A stretch of DNA of 64,000 bases from Rhizobium sp. EC-SD404 (GCF_902498825.1 NZ_LR701459.1:2090414-2154413), one strand, 5' to 3'; positions 16,962 through 27,141 are shown, numbered from the stretch's first letter. Program-made: numbers and translations. Notes: generated by a model not told the origin, from the letters alone.

Positions 16962-17773
16962 GCCGCCCTCCTTCCGAAGATCTTCTCGAAAAGTCCGCGC
17001 TTTTCGCCTGGAATGGTCATCGCCACCTGTTCGCCGGCAAGGCGACGTGCAGCATCATGATACGCGATAGCGGCAGCACCGCGGCCTTCTGCGAGCGTGA
17101 CCGGCGATCCGATGTTGGAAGCGCGCAGCACATCCATGCTTTCCGGAATGATGCCGAGAAGCGGGATGGAGAGGATCTCCAGAACGTCGTCGACCTTGAG
17201 CATGTCGCCGCGCTCGGCACGGGCCGGGTCGTAGCGGGTCAGAAGAAGGTGCTTTTCAACCCGCTCGCCGCGTTCGGCTTTTGCCGTCTTGGCGTCGAGA
17301 AGGCCGATGATGCGATCCGAGTCGCGCACCGACGACACTTCCGGATTGGTGACGACGACCGCGATGTCGGCATGACGCATGGCGAGCGTCGCGCCGCGTT
17401 CGATACCTGCGGGGCTGTCGCAGATGATCCAGTCGAACTGCTGGCGCAGCTCGGCCATGACCTTCTCAACGCCCTCGGACGTGAGATTGTCCTTGTCGCG
17501 CGTCTGCGAGGCGGGCAGCAGGTGAAGGGTCTCCAGGCGCTTGTCGCGGATGAGTGCCTGCGACAGCTTGGCGTCGCCCTGGATCACGTTGATCAGGTCG
17601 TAGACGACCCGTCGCTCGGCGCCCATGACCAGGTCGAGGTTGCGCAGGCCGACGTCGAAATCGACGACGACGGTCTTTTCGTTTCTTTGCGCCAATGCAG
17701 CGCCGAGCGCGGCGGTCGAAGTCGTCTTGCCGACCCCGCCTTTGCCCGATGTCACCACGATAACTTTAGCCAT
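16958..17773 (-). CDS. minD: Septum site-determining ATPase MinD
   Basis: 271 residues. It has the deviant Walker [10 protein letters not shown] (10-18), the [14 protein letters not shown] segment, and a C-terminal amphipathic membrane-targeting helix ([15 protein letters not shown]). It binds the membrane as an ATP dimer and recruits MinC. The start at 17773 has an AGGAGAG ribosome site; the upstream open frame overlaps minC and is not coding. 29 bases separate it from minC. Confidence 0.5.
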   Translation of the reverse strand: MAKVIVVTSGKGGVGKTTSTAALGAALAQRNEKTVVVDFDVGLRNLDLVMGAERRVVYDLINVIQGDAKLSQALIRDKRLETLHLLPASQTRDKDNLTSEGVEKVMAELRQQFDWIICDSPAGIERGATLAMRHADIAVVVTNPEVSSVRDSDRIIGLLDAKTAKAERGERVEKHLLLTRYDPARAERGDMLKVDDVLEILSIPLLGIIPESMDVLRASNIGSPVTLAEGRGAAAIAYHDAARRLAGEQVAMTIPGEKRGLFEKIFGRRAA

Positions 17774-17802
17774 ATCTCTCTCCTGTCCTGGCCGCCCCCG
17801 GC

Positions 17803-18546
17803 TCAAATGAGTTTTTCTGCCATGATCGCGTCGCCTTCCAGCCAGAGCTGGACGGCCTCGCCACGCAATCCGGGCTGCATGTCTTCCGCTGTCTTGTACA
17901 AACCGTCGATCGCCAGAAGCTCGGCTTCGAGCTTGCGGCAGAAAATGCGCGCCGATGCATTGCCGATTGATCCGGCAAGCGCACGGCCGCGCAGTGTTCC
18001 GTAGACGTGGATCGAGCCACCCGCGACGACTTCCGCGCCGGAGGCAACCGAACCGACGATGGTCACGTCGCCTTCCGGAAAGATCACTGATTGGCCAGAG
18101 CGCACCGGCTCGTGAATGATGATCGACGGCATCGCGCGCATGACTTGCGGCGCGGTCACCGGCTGCGGTTTGCTGCTCGATGCGGATTTCGCTGGCGTCT
18201 CCGTATCCGTTTCCGGCTCGTCGAAATCGGGAGCAGGGCGTCCACCGCGCATTGCCGGCGGCATGCCGGTCGTCAGTTGCGACGGGCGTGCGCCCTCGAT
18301 TCCCATGACCCGCACATTGCGTTCGGCCAGCGCGTCGATCAGCGATTTCAGTTCGTGCTTGTCGACTTCGAGATCTTCGACATCCAGCACCACCGGACGG
18401 CCGAGAAAGAACCCCGCCGAGCGATGCGCAAGGTCGTCCAGGCGGGCAAGCCAGCCGTCCAGCGGCAGTTCCGGCGACAGAACGAGCGCCAGGAAGGAAC
18501 GGCCTTTGAGCCTGATGGGACGGGTGTCGGTTAGCACTTTGGTCAT
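17803..18546 (-). CDS. minC: Septum formation inhibitor MinC
   Basis: 247 residues. The N-terminal FtsZ-inhibiting domain (RLKGRSFLALVLSPELPL) is joined through an acidic, Pro/Ser-rich linker (PDFDEPETDTETPAKSAS) to the C-terminal beta-helix MinD-binding domain (GDVTIVGSVASGAEVVAGG, HVYGTLRGRALAG). First gene of minCDE; a perfect CtrA-type box lies 42 bases upstream of its start. Confidence 0.5.
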   Translation of the reverse strand: MTKVLTDTRPIRLKGRSFLALVLSPELPLDGWLARLDDLAHRSAGFFLGRPVVLDVEDLEVDKHELKSLIDALAERNVRVMGIEGARPSQLTTGMPPAMRGGRPAPDFDEPETDTETPAKSASSSKPQPVTAPQVMRAMPSIIIHEPVRSGQSVIFPEGDVTIVGSVASGAEVVAGGSIHVYGTLRGRALAGSIGNASARIFCRKLEAELLAIDGLYKTAEDMQPGLRGEAVQLWLEGDAIMAEKLI

Positions 18547-18587
18547 CTACGTTAAAAATCCATTGCCAATCGATAGGCGTGCGTTGG

Positions 18588-18604
18588 TTAACCAACCGTT
18601 AACC
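18588..18604. promoter_or_regulatory. CtrA box upstream of minCDE
   Basis: TTAA-N7-TTAACC at 18588-18604, the full CtrA consensus (TTAA-N7-TTAA). It ends 42 bases before the minC start codon. In Sinorhizobium minCDE is a direct CtrA target, so the site is probably functional. Confidence 0.5.
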
Positions 18605-18981
18605 GGACTTGCCTGTGCGAAGCTGGAGCGAGGCTGGTGGCCTGTTCCAAATCGGCACGACGCCCGGACCTGGGTCATCCGGCGGAGTGATGTCGGGTTC
18701 GCACCTCATGAGAATTCATCTCAATGTAGCGAATCGCGACTCGATGAGGCCCATTCGACCTGTAAAGCTGGGCAAAGGCGTGTCCGTCGAGCGTCCTCCA
18801 CAGCGAGATTTTCGTTTTCTCCAAGCCTTGCCGATCGGCTCAGATGACGAGGCGCCGGCCCGGCGCACCATCCGCATTGAAAGGGAGTCGCCAAAAAAAG
18901 CGGCATTGCCGTCAGGCGTGCTTGAACTACAGGGGGATTCATTCTAATGCCCTCAGCCGTCGGCAACGCTTGTCGACGCGA
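18605..18981. other. Intergenic stretch between minC and tRNA-Cys
   Basis: About 375 bases without a convincing gene. Open frames here lack ribosome sites and have atypical composition. Part of the minC promoter may lie at its left end; nothing else recognised. Confidence 0.5.
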
Positions 18982-19055
18982 GGCCTCGTGGCGGAGTGGT
19001 TACGCAGAGGACTGCAAATCCTTGTATCCCGGTTCGATTCCGGGCGAGGCCTCCA
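18982..19055 (+). tRNA. tRNA-Cys (GCA)
   Basis: Cloverleaf with acceptor GGCCTCG/CGAGGCC, anticodon stem AGGA/TCCT around CTGCAAA (anticodon GCA), T-loop GGTTCGATTCC and encoded CCA. 74 bases with CCA. Confidence 0.5.
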
Positions 19056-19219
19056 ATCTTACGATCCCAACAAGAGCAGTTCGCCCGGATGCAGAGGCTT
19101 GTGCCTCCGCCGGCGAGGGCGGTTCTTTGCCTTTGCCATTCGTGCGATGACGGTTTATCGAAGCGACGGGCAGCGCTGCATGCGGTGCCGACGGGGATAT
19201 GCAGGAGTTTTTCAGTCCG

Positions 19220-19894
19220 ATGACGATCGATTACGCTCAGGCGCGTGCCAAGATGGTCGACTGCCAGATCCGCACCATGGATGTGACGCAACACTCGGTG
19301 CTTGCGGCCTTCTCCGAGGTGCCGCGCGAAGCTTTCGTTCCGGCCAGTTTGATGCCGCTCGCTTATATCGACGACGATCTTCTGGTGAAGGAAGGCAAGG
19401 ACGGCGCGCCCGATCGGTTCATGATGGAGGCGGGCCAGTTCGCTCGTCTCGTCCAGCTTGCCGAAATTACACCGAACGACGTCGTCCTGGAGATCGGATG
19501 TGCGACCGGTTATGGCGCAGCGATCCTGTCGCGTCTCGCCGGTTCGGTCGTCGCACTGGAATCGGATCCTGACCTTGCCGACGAAGCAAGTGCCAAGCTC
19601 GCCGATCTCGGTTTCGACAATGTCGCAGTCGTGCAGGGTGACTTGGCCGCCGGCTATCAAGACGAGGCGCCTTACGACGCAATCATCTTTTCCGGCGCCG
19701 TCGGAATTTTTCCGCAGCCGATTCTGTCGCAGTTGCGCGATGGCGGTCGCCTCGTCGTCGTCGAGGGAACCGGCAATGCGGCGCGTGCCAAGCTCTATAT
19801 ACGCGAAGGCGAATTTACCGCGCAGCGAACGGTCTTCAATTCGGCCGTTAAACCGCTGCCTGGCTTCTCCCAGGCGCTGGAATTCGTGTTTTGA
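19220..19894 (+). CDS. Protein-L-isoaspartate methyltransferase-like protein
   Basis: 224 residues of the PCMT fold. The SAM motif is VLEIGCATGYGAAILS, and the N-terminus MTIDYAQARAKMVDCQIRT is that of the rhizobial PCMT-like proteins encoded before tolC. It differs clearly from the standard Pcm at 45664, so repair activity is not assured. The ATG at 19220 fits family N-termini; an in-frame ATG at 19199 is the alternative. It lies 158 bases before tolC. Confidence 0.5.
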   Translation: MTIDYAQARAKMVDCQIRTMDVTQHSVLAAFSEVPREAFVPASLMPLAYIDDDLLVKEGKDGAPDRFMMEAGQFARLVQLAEITPNDVVLEIGCATGYGAAILSRLAGSVVALESDPDLADEASAKLADLGFDNVAVVQGDLAAGYQDEAPYDAIIFSGAVGIFPQPILSQLRDGGRLVVVEGTGNAARAKLYIREGEFTAQRTVFNSAVKPLPGFSQALEFVF

Positions 19895-20052
19895 TCGGTT
19901 GAATGCTGCTGTTGCGATCCGGCAACGCGCCGCCGCATACTTGGCGCAAGCTAACCTGCGTACTTGTCTCTAATAGACGGCGGCGCGATAAGCATCCGAC
20001 GGACACGATTCATGATCGTGCTCGCGCTGTATTTCGACTAAGGAGTTCGTCA

Positions 20053-21399
20053 ATGACGCGATACCGCAAATGGCTCTCGACATTCGCGCTTGCGTCTATC
20101 ATGGCCTTCTCACCCACTGTCTCCATGGCCGAAACGATCCTCGGCGCCATGTCCAAGGCCTACGAAAACAATCCAGATTTGAATGCGGCTCGCGCTGGAC
20201 TGCGGGCGACGGACGAAGGTGTTGCGATTGCCCGTTCGGGGTATCGCCCGCGCATCGCGGCGCAGCTCGATGTCTCGGCCACCGAGACGTCTTCCAGCTT
20301 CGGCGACGGCACCGACGCCGCTCTTGGACTGTCCGTATCGCAGACGGTTTTCGATGGCTTCCAAACGCGCAATGCCGTTCTCGGCGCGCAGTCGGATGTG
20401 TTCGCCGGCCAGGAAGGGCTTCGCAGCACGGAGCAGGACATCCTGCTGTCGGCTGCCCAGGCCTTCATGAACGTCGTGCGCGACCGCCAGATCGTGCAGA
20501 TTCGTCGCCAGAACCTCGAATTCCTCAACGAGCAGCTGAACGCCGCCCAGGCGCGTTTCGATGTGGGTGAAGGCACCCGCACCGATGTCAGCCAGGCACA
20601 GGCTTCGCTCGCTGCAGCGGAAGCCGGCCTCGTTGCTGCACGGGCGCAGGTGAGCTCGTCGGAAGCCGTCTACGTCCAGATCGTCGGCGCTGCGCCGCCT
20701 GCCTCCATGTCGCCCGCTCCGGCGTCGGGTGGCCTGCTGCCGCCGTCGCTCGATACGGCGGTGACCTCCGGTCTCGCCGAGCACCCGCTCGTCAAGTCGG
20801 CGCAGTTCCAGATGAATGCGGCCGACTTTTCGGTCAAGCAGGCAGAAGGCGCGCTTCTTCCGGGTGTCAATCTGAGCGGCTCGGTCGGACAGGATCTCCA
20901 AAGCGGCGATGCTCAGGCCACGATCGGCGCGACCCTCTCGGTACCAATCTATCAGGGTGGTCTGACATCGGCTCAGGTGCGCCAGAGCAAGGAACTGCTC
21001 GGCCAGGCACGCATCAATGTCGATGTCGCCCGCAACCAGCTTCGCCAGGCGATCGTGACATCCTGGACGCAGCTTGAGGCCTCGCGCGCCGCAATTGCCG
21101 CGAACCGCGCTCAGCTCAATGCATCCGATCTCGCTCTCTCGGGCGTTATCGAAGAGCGCGACGTCGGTCAGCGCACCACGCTCGACGTTCTGAACGCGCA
21201 GCAGGACGTTCTCACCGCGCGCGAAACGCTGGCGCAGGCCGAGCGTGATGCGATCGTTGCCAGCTACTCGGTGCTGTCCACCACCGGCCGGCTGCTTGTC
21301 GGTCGCCTTGGTCTCCAGGTCGCCGAATACCGTCCGGAAGTCCATTACGAGGCCGTCCAGGACAAGTGGTACGGCCTGCGGACCATCGACGGACGCTAA
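20053..21399 (+). CDS. tolC: TolC family outer membrane channel
   Basis: 448 residues with a signal peptide (MTRYRKWLSTFALASIMAFSPTVSMA) cleaved before ETILGAM. The mature part shows the two repeated coiled-coil/beta modules of TolC (ENNPDLNAARAGLRATDEG; VSQTVFDGFQTRNAVLGA; VPIYQGGLTSAQVRQSKE). It forms the outer membrane exit duct for type I secretion and RND/ABC efflux. The ATG at 20053 has GGAG 7 bases upstream. No inner-membrane partner is encoded nearby, so it is probably the general TolC of the cell. Confidence 0.5.
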   Translation: MTRYRKWLSTFALASIMAFSPTVSMAETILGAMSKAYENNPDLNAARAGLRATDEGVAIARSGYRPRIAAQLDVSATETSSSFGDGTDAALGLSVSQTVFDGFQTRNAVLGAQSDVFAGQEGLRSTEQDILLSAAQAFMNVVRDRQIVQIRRQNLEFLNEQLNAAQARFDVGEGTRTDVSQAQASLAAAEAGLVAARAQVSSSEAVYVQIVGAAPPASMSPAPASGGLLPPSLDTAVTSGLAEHPLVKSAQFQMNAADFSVKQAEGALLPGVNLSGSVGQDLQSGDAQATIGATLSVPIYQGGLTSAQVRQSKELLGQARINVDVARNQLRQAIVTSWTQLEASRAAIAANRAQLNASDLALSGVIEERDVGQRTTLDVLNAQQDVLTARETLAQAERDAIVASYSVLSTTGRLLVGRLGLQVAEYRPEVHYEAVQDKWYGLRTIDGR

Positions 21400-21553
21400 C
21401 CGCTCGGCGGTCTTCAAGCTTCTTCTCAGACAAAGTTGTGCATCCTCGGCGACCCACGGTCACCGGGGATTCTTTTCGTCGCATCAATCGCTTATGATCA
21501 AACCGAACGAATCGGGTCCAACTGGTCCGACAGGTGGCGGTAAGAGGGCGACA

Positions 21554-22333
21554 ATGGCACAGACGGGCGCGGCGCGAGAGCCTTCCATGGAGGAAATTCT
21601 GGCCTCCATCCGCCGGATCATCGAGACCAATGATGCAGCGTCGCCGGACCGCGGCGATACCCGGCCGCAGCTCGCTGCAGTGCGCGAGGTGCCCCCCGCA
21701 CCACAAGCCCAAAACATCCAGGCCGACAATCGCCCTGAACCTCAGGCAGCACCGTCACCCTCCGCTGCTGCACGGACCATATCGCTCGCCGATGTTGCTG
21801 CGCGCCTTCGGTCCACGCCGGATGCCCAGCCGACACTCGTCGTTGCAGCGCCGGCCGTTGAAGACGACGTCGCAATGGCGGTGACGTCGGACCATCACCA
21901 GCGCTTCGAGCGCGAAGAGCTGGAAACCGCCGCTGACGATGCCGTGGACGACCATTGGAACCGCTTGGCCGACGAGGATGAGTTCGAGGAGCCAGCCGAC
22001 GGGAATGATTGGCCCGACCTCGATGCGATGGATCAATCGGCCTCCGTCCTTCATCTGCACGAGCATGCCGCCGAAACGGCACATGACACCCGGACATCGA
22101 ATGAGCAGAAGGGCGGCGAACTCATATCGAGTGCTGCCGGCGCCAAGGTCGCTGCGGCGTTCGAGGATTTGAACGAAGCGGTCGTGCGCGGCCAGATGCG
22201 TTCCTTCGACGACATAGCCGAGGACATGCTGCGTCCGATGCTGAAGGATTGGCTCGACGATAATCTGCCGACGCTCGTGGAGCGCCTCGTGCGCGAAGAG
22301 ATCGAGCGCGTGGCGCGCGGCGGCCGGCGTTAG
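21554..22333 (+). CDS. PopZ-like polar organising protein (DUF2497)
   Basis: 259 residues. A short conserved N-terminal helix (REPSMEEILASIRRIIETND), a long acidic Pro/Ala-rich middle and a conserved C-terminal oligomerisation region (SFDDIAEDMLRPMLKDWLDDNLPTLVERLVREEIERVAR) match PopZ, the pole-organising hub of alphaproteobacteria. The ATG at 21554 has GAGGG 5 bases upstream; ATG 21494 in frame would add 20 residues. It sits before valS, a conserved arrangement in the order. Confidence 0.5.
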   Translation: MAQTGAAREPSMEEILASIRRIIETNDAASPDRGDTRPQLAAVREVPPAPQAQNIQADNRPEPQAAPSPSAAARTISLADVAARLRSTPDAQPTLVVAAPAVEDDVAMAVTSDHHQRFEREELETAADDAVDDHWNRLADEDEFEEPADGNDWPDLDAMDQSASVLHLHEHAAETAHDTRTSNEQKGGELISSAAGAKVAAAFEDLNEAVVRGQMRSFDDIAEDMLRPMLKDWLDDNLPTLVERLVREEIERVARGGRR

Positions 22334-22487
22334 AAGCTCGGCGTCGCTTCGAATACTGCCGACATTGTAGATCGCTGGCGCAAGCGAGCAGGGGCCTGTC
22401 GCCCTAGCTCGGTTGCGCATCCGGTTGACTCGGCGTCGGCCATCCGGTTTACACCGCACCACCAGTTCTCCCCCGAAAGCCGCGTTG

Positions 22488-25394
22488 ATGCTTGAAAAAT
22501 CCTATGATGCACAGGCGATCGAGCCTGAAATTTCCAAGCGTTGGGAAGAGGCGGACGCCTTCCGCGCCGGCGCCGGTGCAAAGGAGGGAGCGGACCCCTA
22601 CACCATCGTCATCCCGCCGCCGAACGTCACCGGCTCGCTGCACATGGGCCACGCGCTCAACAACACGCTGCAGGATGCGCTGATCCGTTTCGAGCGCATG
22701 CGCGGCAAGAACGTGCTTTGGCAGCCGGGCATGGACCATGCGGGCATCGCCACGCAGATGGTCGTCGAGCGGCAGCTTGCAGAGCGCCAGGAACCCAACC
22801 GCCGCGCCATGGGTCGTGATGCCTTCATCGACCGCGTCTGGCAGTGGAAGGATGAATCCGGCGGGATGATCATGAACCAGCTGAAGCGCCTCGGCGCATC
22901 GGCCGACTTCTCGCGCGAGCGCTTCACCATGGACGAGGGCCTGTCGGAGGCCGTCCTCGAAGTCTTCGTCACGCTCTACAAGGAAGGCCTGATCTATCGC
23001 GGCAAGCGGTTGGTCAACTGGGATCCGAAATTCGAGACCGCAATTTCAGACCTCGAAGTCGAGAACCGCGAAGTCGAAGGCCACATGTGGCACTTCAAGT
23101 ACCCGTTGGCCGGCGGCGAAACCTACGAATATGTCGAGCGCGATGCCGACGGAAACGTCGTGCTCAGCGAGACCCGCGACTACATCGCGATCGCCACGAC
23201 CCGTCCGGAAACGATGCTCGGCGATGGCGCCGTTGCCGTTCATCCATCGGATGAGCGTTATGCACCTATCGTCGGAAAGCTCTGCGAGATTCCCGTCGGT
23301 CCGAAAGAGCACCGCCGTCTGATTCCGATCATCACCGACGAATATCCTGACAAGGATTTCGGCTCGGGTGCGGTCAAGATTACCGGTGCGCACGACTTCA
23401 ACGACTACGCGGTCGCCAAGCGCAACGATATCCCGCTCTACCGCCTGATGGACCTGACGGCCGCGCTGCGCGCTGACGGCGAAGACTACGCGACCTGCGC
23501 CGCGCAGGCTGCCGAGATCGTCCGTTCAGGCGAGCTTCCTGACGAGGCGACAGTCGACGAGATCAATCTCGTTCCCGACGAATACCGCGGTCTGGACCGG
23601 TATGCGGCGCGTGCGAAGATTGTTGAGGCGATCAACGCCGAAGGTCTCGCCGTCATGACGACCGACGTTGAGGGCAACACCATGCCGCTCGTCGAGACGA
23701 AGATGATCATGCAGCCCTTCGGCGATCGCTCCGGCGTCGTCATCGAACCGATGCTGACGGACCAGTGGTTCGCGGACGCCGCGACATTGGCGAAGCCGGC
23801 CATCGCCTCGGTCCGCGAAGGACGCACGAAGTTCGTCCCGAAGAACTGGGAAAAGACCTATTTCGAATGGATGGAGAACATCCAGCCCTGGTGCATCTCG
23901 CGCCAGTTGTGGTGGGGTCACCAGATCCCCGCCTGGTATGGCCCGGACGGCACCGTTTTCGTCGAGAAGACGGAAGAGGAGGCGCTTCACGCCGCCATTC
24001 AGCACTACATTTCCCACGAAGGTCCGTGGAAGGCTTGGATCGAGGAGAAGCTCGAGACCTACAAGCCCGGCGAGATTTTGACCCGTGACGAGGACGTTCT
24101 CGACACGTGGTTCTCCTCCGCGCTGTGGCCGTTCTCGACGCTTGGCTGGCCAGACAAAACGAAGGAACTGGACACCTATTACCAGACCGACGTTCTTGTC
24201 ACCGGCTTCGACATCATCTTCTTCTGGGTCGCCCGCATGATGATGATGGGCCTGCACTTCATGGACGAAGAGCCGTTCCATACGGTTTATGTCCACGCTC
24301 TCGTTCGCGACAAGAACGGCGCGAAGATGTCGAAGTCGAAGGGCAACGTCATCGATCCGCTCGAACTCATCGATGAGTATGGCGCGGACGCGCTGCGCTT
24401 CACGCTGGCGATCATGGCGGCGCAGGGTCGCGACGTGAAGCTCGATCCGGCCCGCATCGCCGGCTACCGGAACTTCGGCACCAAGCTCTGGAATGCGACG
24501 CGCTTCGCCGAGATGAACGGCGCCGTTCACGGCGGCGATTTCGATCCTAAATCTGCGACCCTCCCGGTCAATCGCTGGATTCTGACGGAACTCACCCGGA
24601 CTGCGGGCGAGATGACGCGCGCGATGGAGGAATACCGCTTCAACGAGGCCGCCGCGAGCGCCTACCGGTTCGTCTGGAACCAGGTCTGCGACTGGTATCT
24701 CGAGCTTCTGAAGCCCGTGTTCATGGCCGGAAGTGCAGACGAGCAGGCCGAAGCACGAGCCTGCGCCGGCTTTGTCCTCGATTCCATCTATCGCCTGCTC
24801 CATCCGTTCATGCCGTTCATGACGGAAGAGCTGTGGCGGGTGACAGCCACGGGCGAGGGCCGTGCAACGCTTCTGTGCCACGCCCAATGGCCGACGCCGG
24901 ACTTCGCCGACGAGGCCGCAGCCGGCGAACTCAACTGGCTGGTCGATCTCGTCACCGGCATCCGGTCGGCGCGTTCAGAGATGAACGTTCCGCCCTCGGC
25001 AACGGCCCCGCTGGTCGTGGTTGGTGCATCCGCCGACACCGTCTCGCGGCTGGAACGCCAGCGCGATGCAGTCGGCCGGCTGGCGCGCGCAACGTCGATC
25101 GAGCATGCCGAGACGCCGCCGCGGGGTGCGGCACAGATCGTGGTGGGAGAGGCGACCTACTGCCTGCCGCTCGGCCAGTTGATCGATGTGGAAGCCGAAA
25201 AGGCGCGGCTCGACAAGGCGATCGGCAAGGTCGATGCGGATCTCGCCAAGATAGGCGGTAAGCTCTCGAACGAAAAGTTCGTCGCCAACGCGAAGCCGGA
25301 AGTCGTCGAGGCCGAGCGCGAGAAACTCGCCGACCTCGAAGCTCAGCGCGCCGGTCTGGTAGCAGCCCGCGAGCGGATTGCTGCGGCCGACTGA
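22488..25394 (+). CDS. valS: Valyl-tRNA synthetase
   Basis: 968 residues, class I synthetase. HIGH appears as HMGH in PPPNVTGSLHMGHALNNT, KMSKS as KMSKSKGNVIDP. The CP1 editing domain lies between them, and a C-terminal coiled coil (DVEAEKARLDKAIGKVDADLAKIGGKL) is the ValRS tRNA-binding arm. The start MLEKSYDAQAIEPEISKRW at 22488 matches the family; the upstream frame is not coding. Followed by two tandem hairpins. Confidence 0.5.
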   Translation: MLEKSYDAQAIEPEISKRWEEADAFRAGAGAKEGADPYTIVIPPPNVTGSLHMGHALNNTLQDALIRFERMRGKNVLWQPGMDHAGIATQMVVERQLAERQEPNRRAMGRDAFIDRVWQWKDESGGMIMNQLKRLGASADFSRERFTMDEGLSEAVLEVFVTLYKEGLIYRGKRLVNWDPKFETAISDLEVENREVEGHMWHFKYPLAGGETYEYVERDADGNVVLSETRDYIAIATTRPETMLGDGAVAVHPSDERYAPIVGKLCEIPVGPKEHRRLIPIITDEYPDKDFGSGAVKITGAHDFNDYAVAKRNDIPLYRLMDLTAALRADGEDYATCAAQAAEIVRSGELPDEATVDEINLVPDEYRGLDRYAARAKIVEAINAEGLAVMTTDVEGNTMPLVETKMIMQPFGDRSGVVIEPMLTDQWFADAATLAKPAIASVREGRTKFVPKNWEKTYFEWMENIQPWCISRQLWWGHQIPAWYGPDGTVFVEKTEEEALHAAIQHYISHEGPWKAWIEEKLETYKPGEILTRDEDVLDTWFSSALWPFSTLGWPDKTKELDTYYQTDVLVTGFDIIFFWVARMMMMGLHFMDEEPFHTVYVHALVRDKNGAKMSKSKGNVIDPLELIDEYGADALRFTLAIMAAQGRDVKLDPARIAGYRNFGTKLWNATRFAEMNGAVHGGDFDPKSATLPVNRWILTELTRTAGEMTRAMEEYRFNEAAASAYRFVWNQVCDWYLELLKPVFMAGSADEQAEARACAGFVLDSIYRLLHPFMPFMTEELWRVTATGEGRATLLCHAQWPTPDFADEAAAGELNWLVDLVTGIRSARSEMNVPPSATAPLVVVGASADTVSRLERQRDAVGRLARATSIEHAETPPRGAAQIVVGEATYCLPLGQLIDVEAEKARLDKAIGKVDADLAKIGGKLSNEKFVANAKPEVVEAEREKLADLEAQRAGLVAARERIAAAD

Positions 25395-25844
25395 CGACCC
25401 TTCGGAGGCGCGGGACAACCAGTCCGCGCCTCCCATCCACCAAGCGACCGCATTGGTGGATCCGACCGCGGAATCCCGTTGCTGACGAGCGTGAATCAGC
25501 ACCTGTCGACACCCGATGACGGGCTCAAATCAGCCGCTTCACCCACCTTACGTAACGGCAGATCGCGTAAGGAAAGCCCGATATGGCGCTTTGCGGCAGA
25601 ATGTTGCGCAACGGCAACAAATCCGGGCTCACGGCCAAATCGTGTTCTAAATCGGGCCGTTCCTGCCGCAATCCACCAAAAATTTCGTCGAAACCGCCAG
25701 CCGGGGCTCTGAAATAGAGCGATTCCGAGCATCGTCATGCCGCTTAGAAGAAATCGCCCGAATGCGCACATATTGCCATTCCGCAGCGAACAAGTACCCA
25801 TTTCACCACGCTCGTTTGACTAGACTGATCGGGGAGGGGTTACC
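25395..25844. other. Structured intergenic region between valS and the FadL gene
   Basis: 450 bases with no gene recognised but several exact inverted repeats: a 10-bp stem at 25404-25433, a 9-bp stem ATCCACCAA/TTGGTGGAT at 25435-25461, CCTTACG/CGTAAGG at 25546-25572, and a long-range TTGCGGCAG (25591-25599) with CTGCCGCAA (25663-25671) enclosing ACGGCC/GGCCGT. The first two may end valS transcription although no U-run follows. The last may be a leader structure or small RNA. Confidence 0.5.
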
Positions 25845-27089
25845 ATGAAGCGTGCACTACTTATTTCGACGGCTCTTGGCGTCGCATTTTCGGCCAGCCA
25901 GGCTTTTGCCGGCGGTCTGGAACGCGGCGGCTACAACATCGATCTCCTGTTCGATCCGAGCGACTACGCAGCTGACGCCAGCGTGACCTACGTCATGCCG
26001 AAGCGCGAACTCGACAACGTCGTGGACGTCAATCCTGCAAACGGCCTGGGTTCGAACGGCATTGGCGGCGGTCAGTCCAGCGGCGTTCGTGACACGGAAA
26101 GCTATTTCGTTCCGCGTGTCGGCTTCAAGGCCGGTTTCGCCGAAGCGGCAGACTGCCTCGTGCAGTACTCGCAGCCTTGGGGTGCGCATTCCAATCCGGG
26201 TGCTGACTGGGTCGGTGCGAACTCGAACATCGAGACCAAGATCGACAGCCACAGCGCCGACTTCACCTGCTCCTACCGCTTCGCGGTCGGTCCCGGCCAG
26301 TTCCGCATCATCGGCGGCGGCTACTACCAGGAAGTCGAAGGCTTCAAGGAGCGTCTTGTCGCTCCGGTTCCGCTTCTCGCACCAGGCGCCGGCTCGGGCG
26401 TCGGTCGTCTCGACCTCGAAGGCAACGGCTGGGGCTACCGCGTCGGCGCCGCCTACGAGATGCCCGAGATCGCCCTTCGTGCAAGCCTCGTCTACAATTC
26501 CGAAGTCGATCTCGGCGATGTGACAGGTACGCTCGACCTGCGGCAGGTCCCCGGTGCCATCGATCCGACAAACCCGTTCCTCGGCGGCGTCACCGATGTT
26601 TTCGGCACGGCGACAATGCCGCAGAGCGTCGAACTCAAGGTTCAATCGGGTGTTGCTCCGGGCTGGCTCGCATTTGGTAGCGTGAAGTGGGTCGACTGGA
26701 GCGTCCTGCAGACGCTGCCCTTCTGCCCGACCGCGTTCAGCGCCATTCCTTGCTCGTCAGGTGGCCCGACGGAAGCAACGTCGCTGGAACTGCTCTACCA
26801 GGATGGCTGGACAGTGTCGGCGGGTGTCGGCCACAAGTTCTCCGAGACGATCAGCGGTGCTGCATCGCTCACTTGGGATCGTGGCACATCGACAACGCTC
26901 GGCACCCAGACAGACACGTGGACGGTGTCCGGTGGCCTGTCCTACACGCCAAGCGAAATGGTTGAACTGCGCTTCGGCGGCGCGCTCGGTGTGCTGACGT
27001 CCGGCTCGTCGATCGACAGCGATGTCACCTACGATTTCGGCAACGACTTCGTCGGCGCGCTGCAGGCCGGCGCCAAGATCCGCTTCTGA
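25845..27089 (+). CDS. FadL/OmpP1-type outer membrane fatty acid transporter
   Basis: 414 residues with a signal peptide (MKRALLISTALGVAFSASQAFA) followed by GGLERGGYNIDLLFDP. FadL proteins are 14-stranded barrels that admit long-chain fatty acids and other hydrophobics; here alternating strands and the C-terminal GALQAGAKIRF, ending in Phe, mark an outer membrane barrel. The ribosome site is a GGGGAGGGG stretch. It stands alone, with a strong terminator after it. Confidence 0.5.
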   Translation: MKRALLISTALGVAFSASQAFAGGLERGGYNIDLLFDPSDYAADASVTYVMPKRELDNVVDVNPANGLGSNGIGGGQSSGVRDTESYFVPRVGFKAGFAEAADCLVQYSQPWGAHSNPGADWVGANSNIETKIDSHSADFTCSYRFAVGPGQFRIIGGGYYQEVEGFKERLVAPVPLLAPGAGSGVGRLDLEGNGWGYRVGAAYEMPEIALRASLVYNSEVDLGDVTGTLDLRQVPGAIDPTNPFLGGVTDVFGTATMPQSVELKVQSGVAPGWLAFGSVKWVDWSVLQTLPFCPTAFSAIPCSSGGPTEATSLELLYQDGWTVSAGVGHKFSETISGAASLTWDRGTSTTLGTQTDTWTVSGGLSYTPSEMVELRFGGALGVLTSGSSIDSDVTYDFGNDFVGALQAGAKIRF

Positions 27090-27115
27090 TACAACCTTCA
27101 AGTGTTGAATACGAA

Positions 27116-27141
27116 ACCCGGCGCATGCGCCGGGTTTTTTT
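27116..27141 (+). terminator. Rho-independent terminator after the FadL gene
   Basis: A fully self-complementary ACCCGGCGCATGCGCCGGGT (27116-27135 region) runs into a T-run ending at 27141. Strong intrinsic terminator, 27 bases after the stop codon. Confidence 0.5.
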
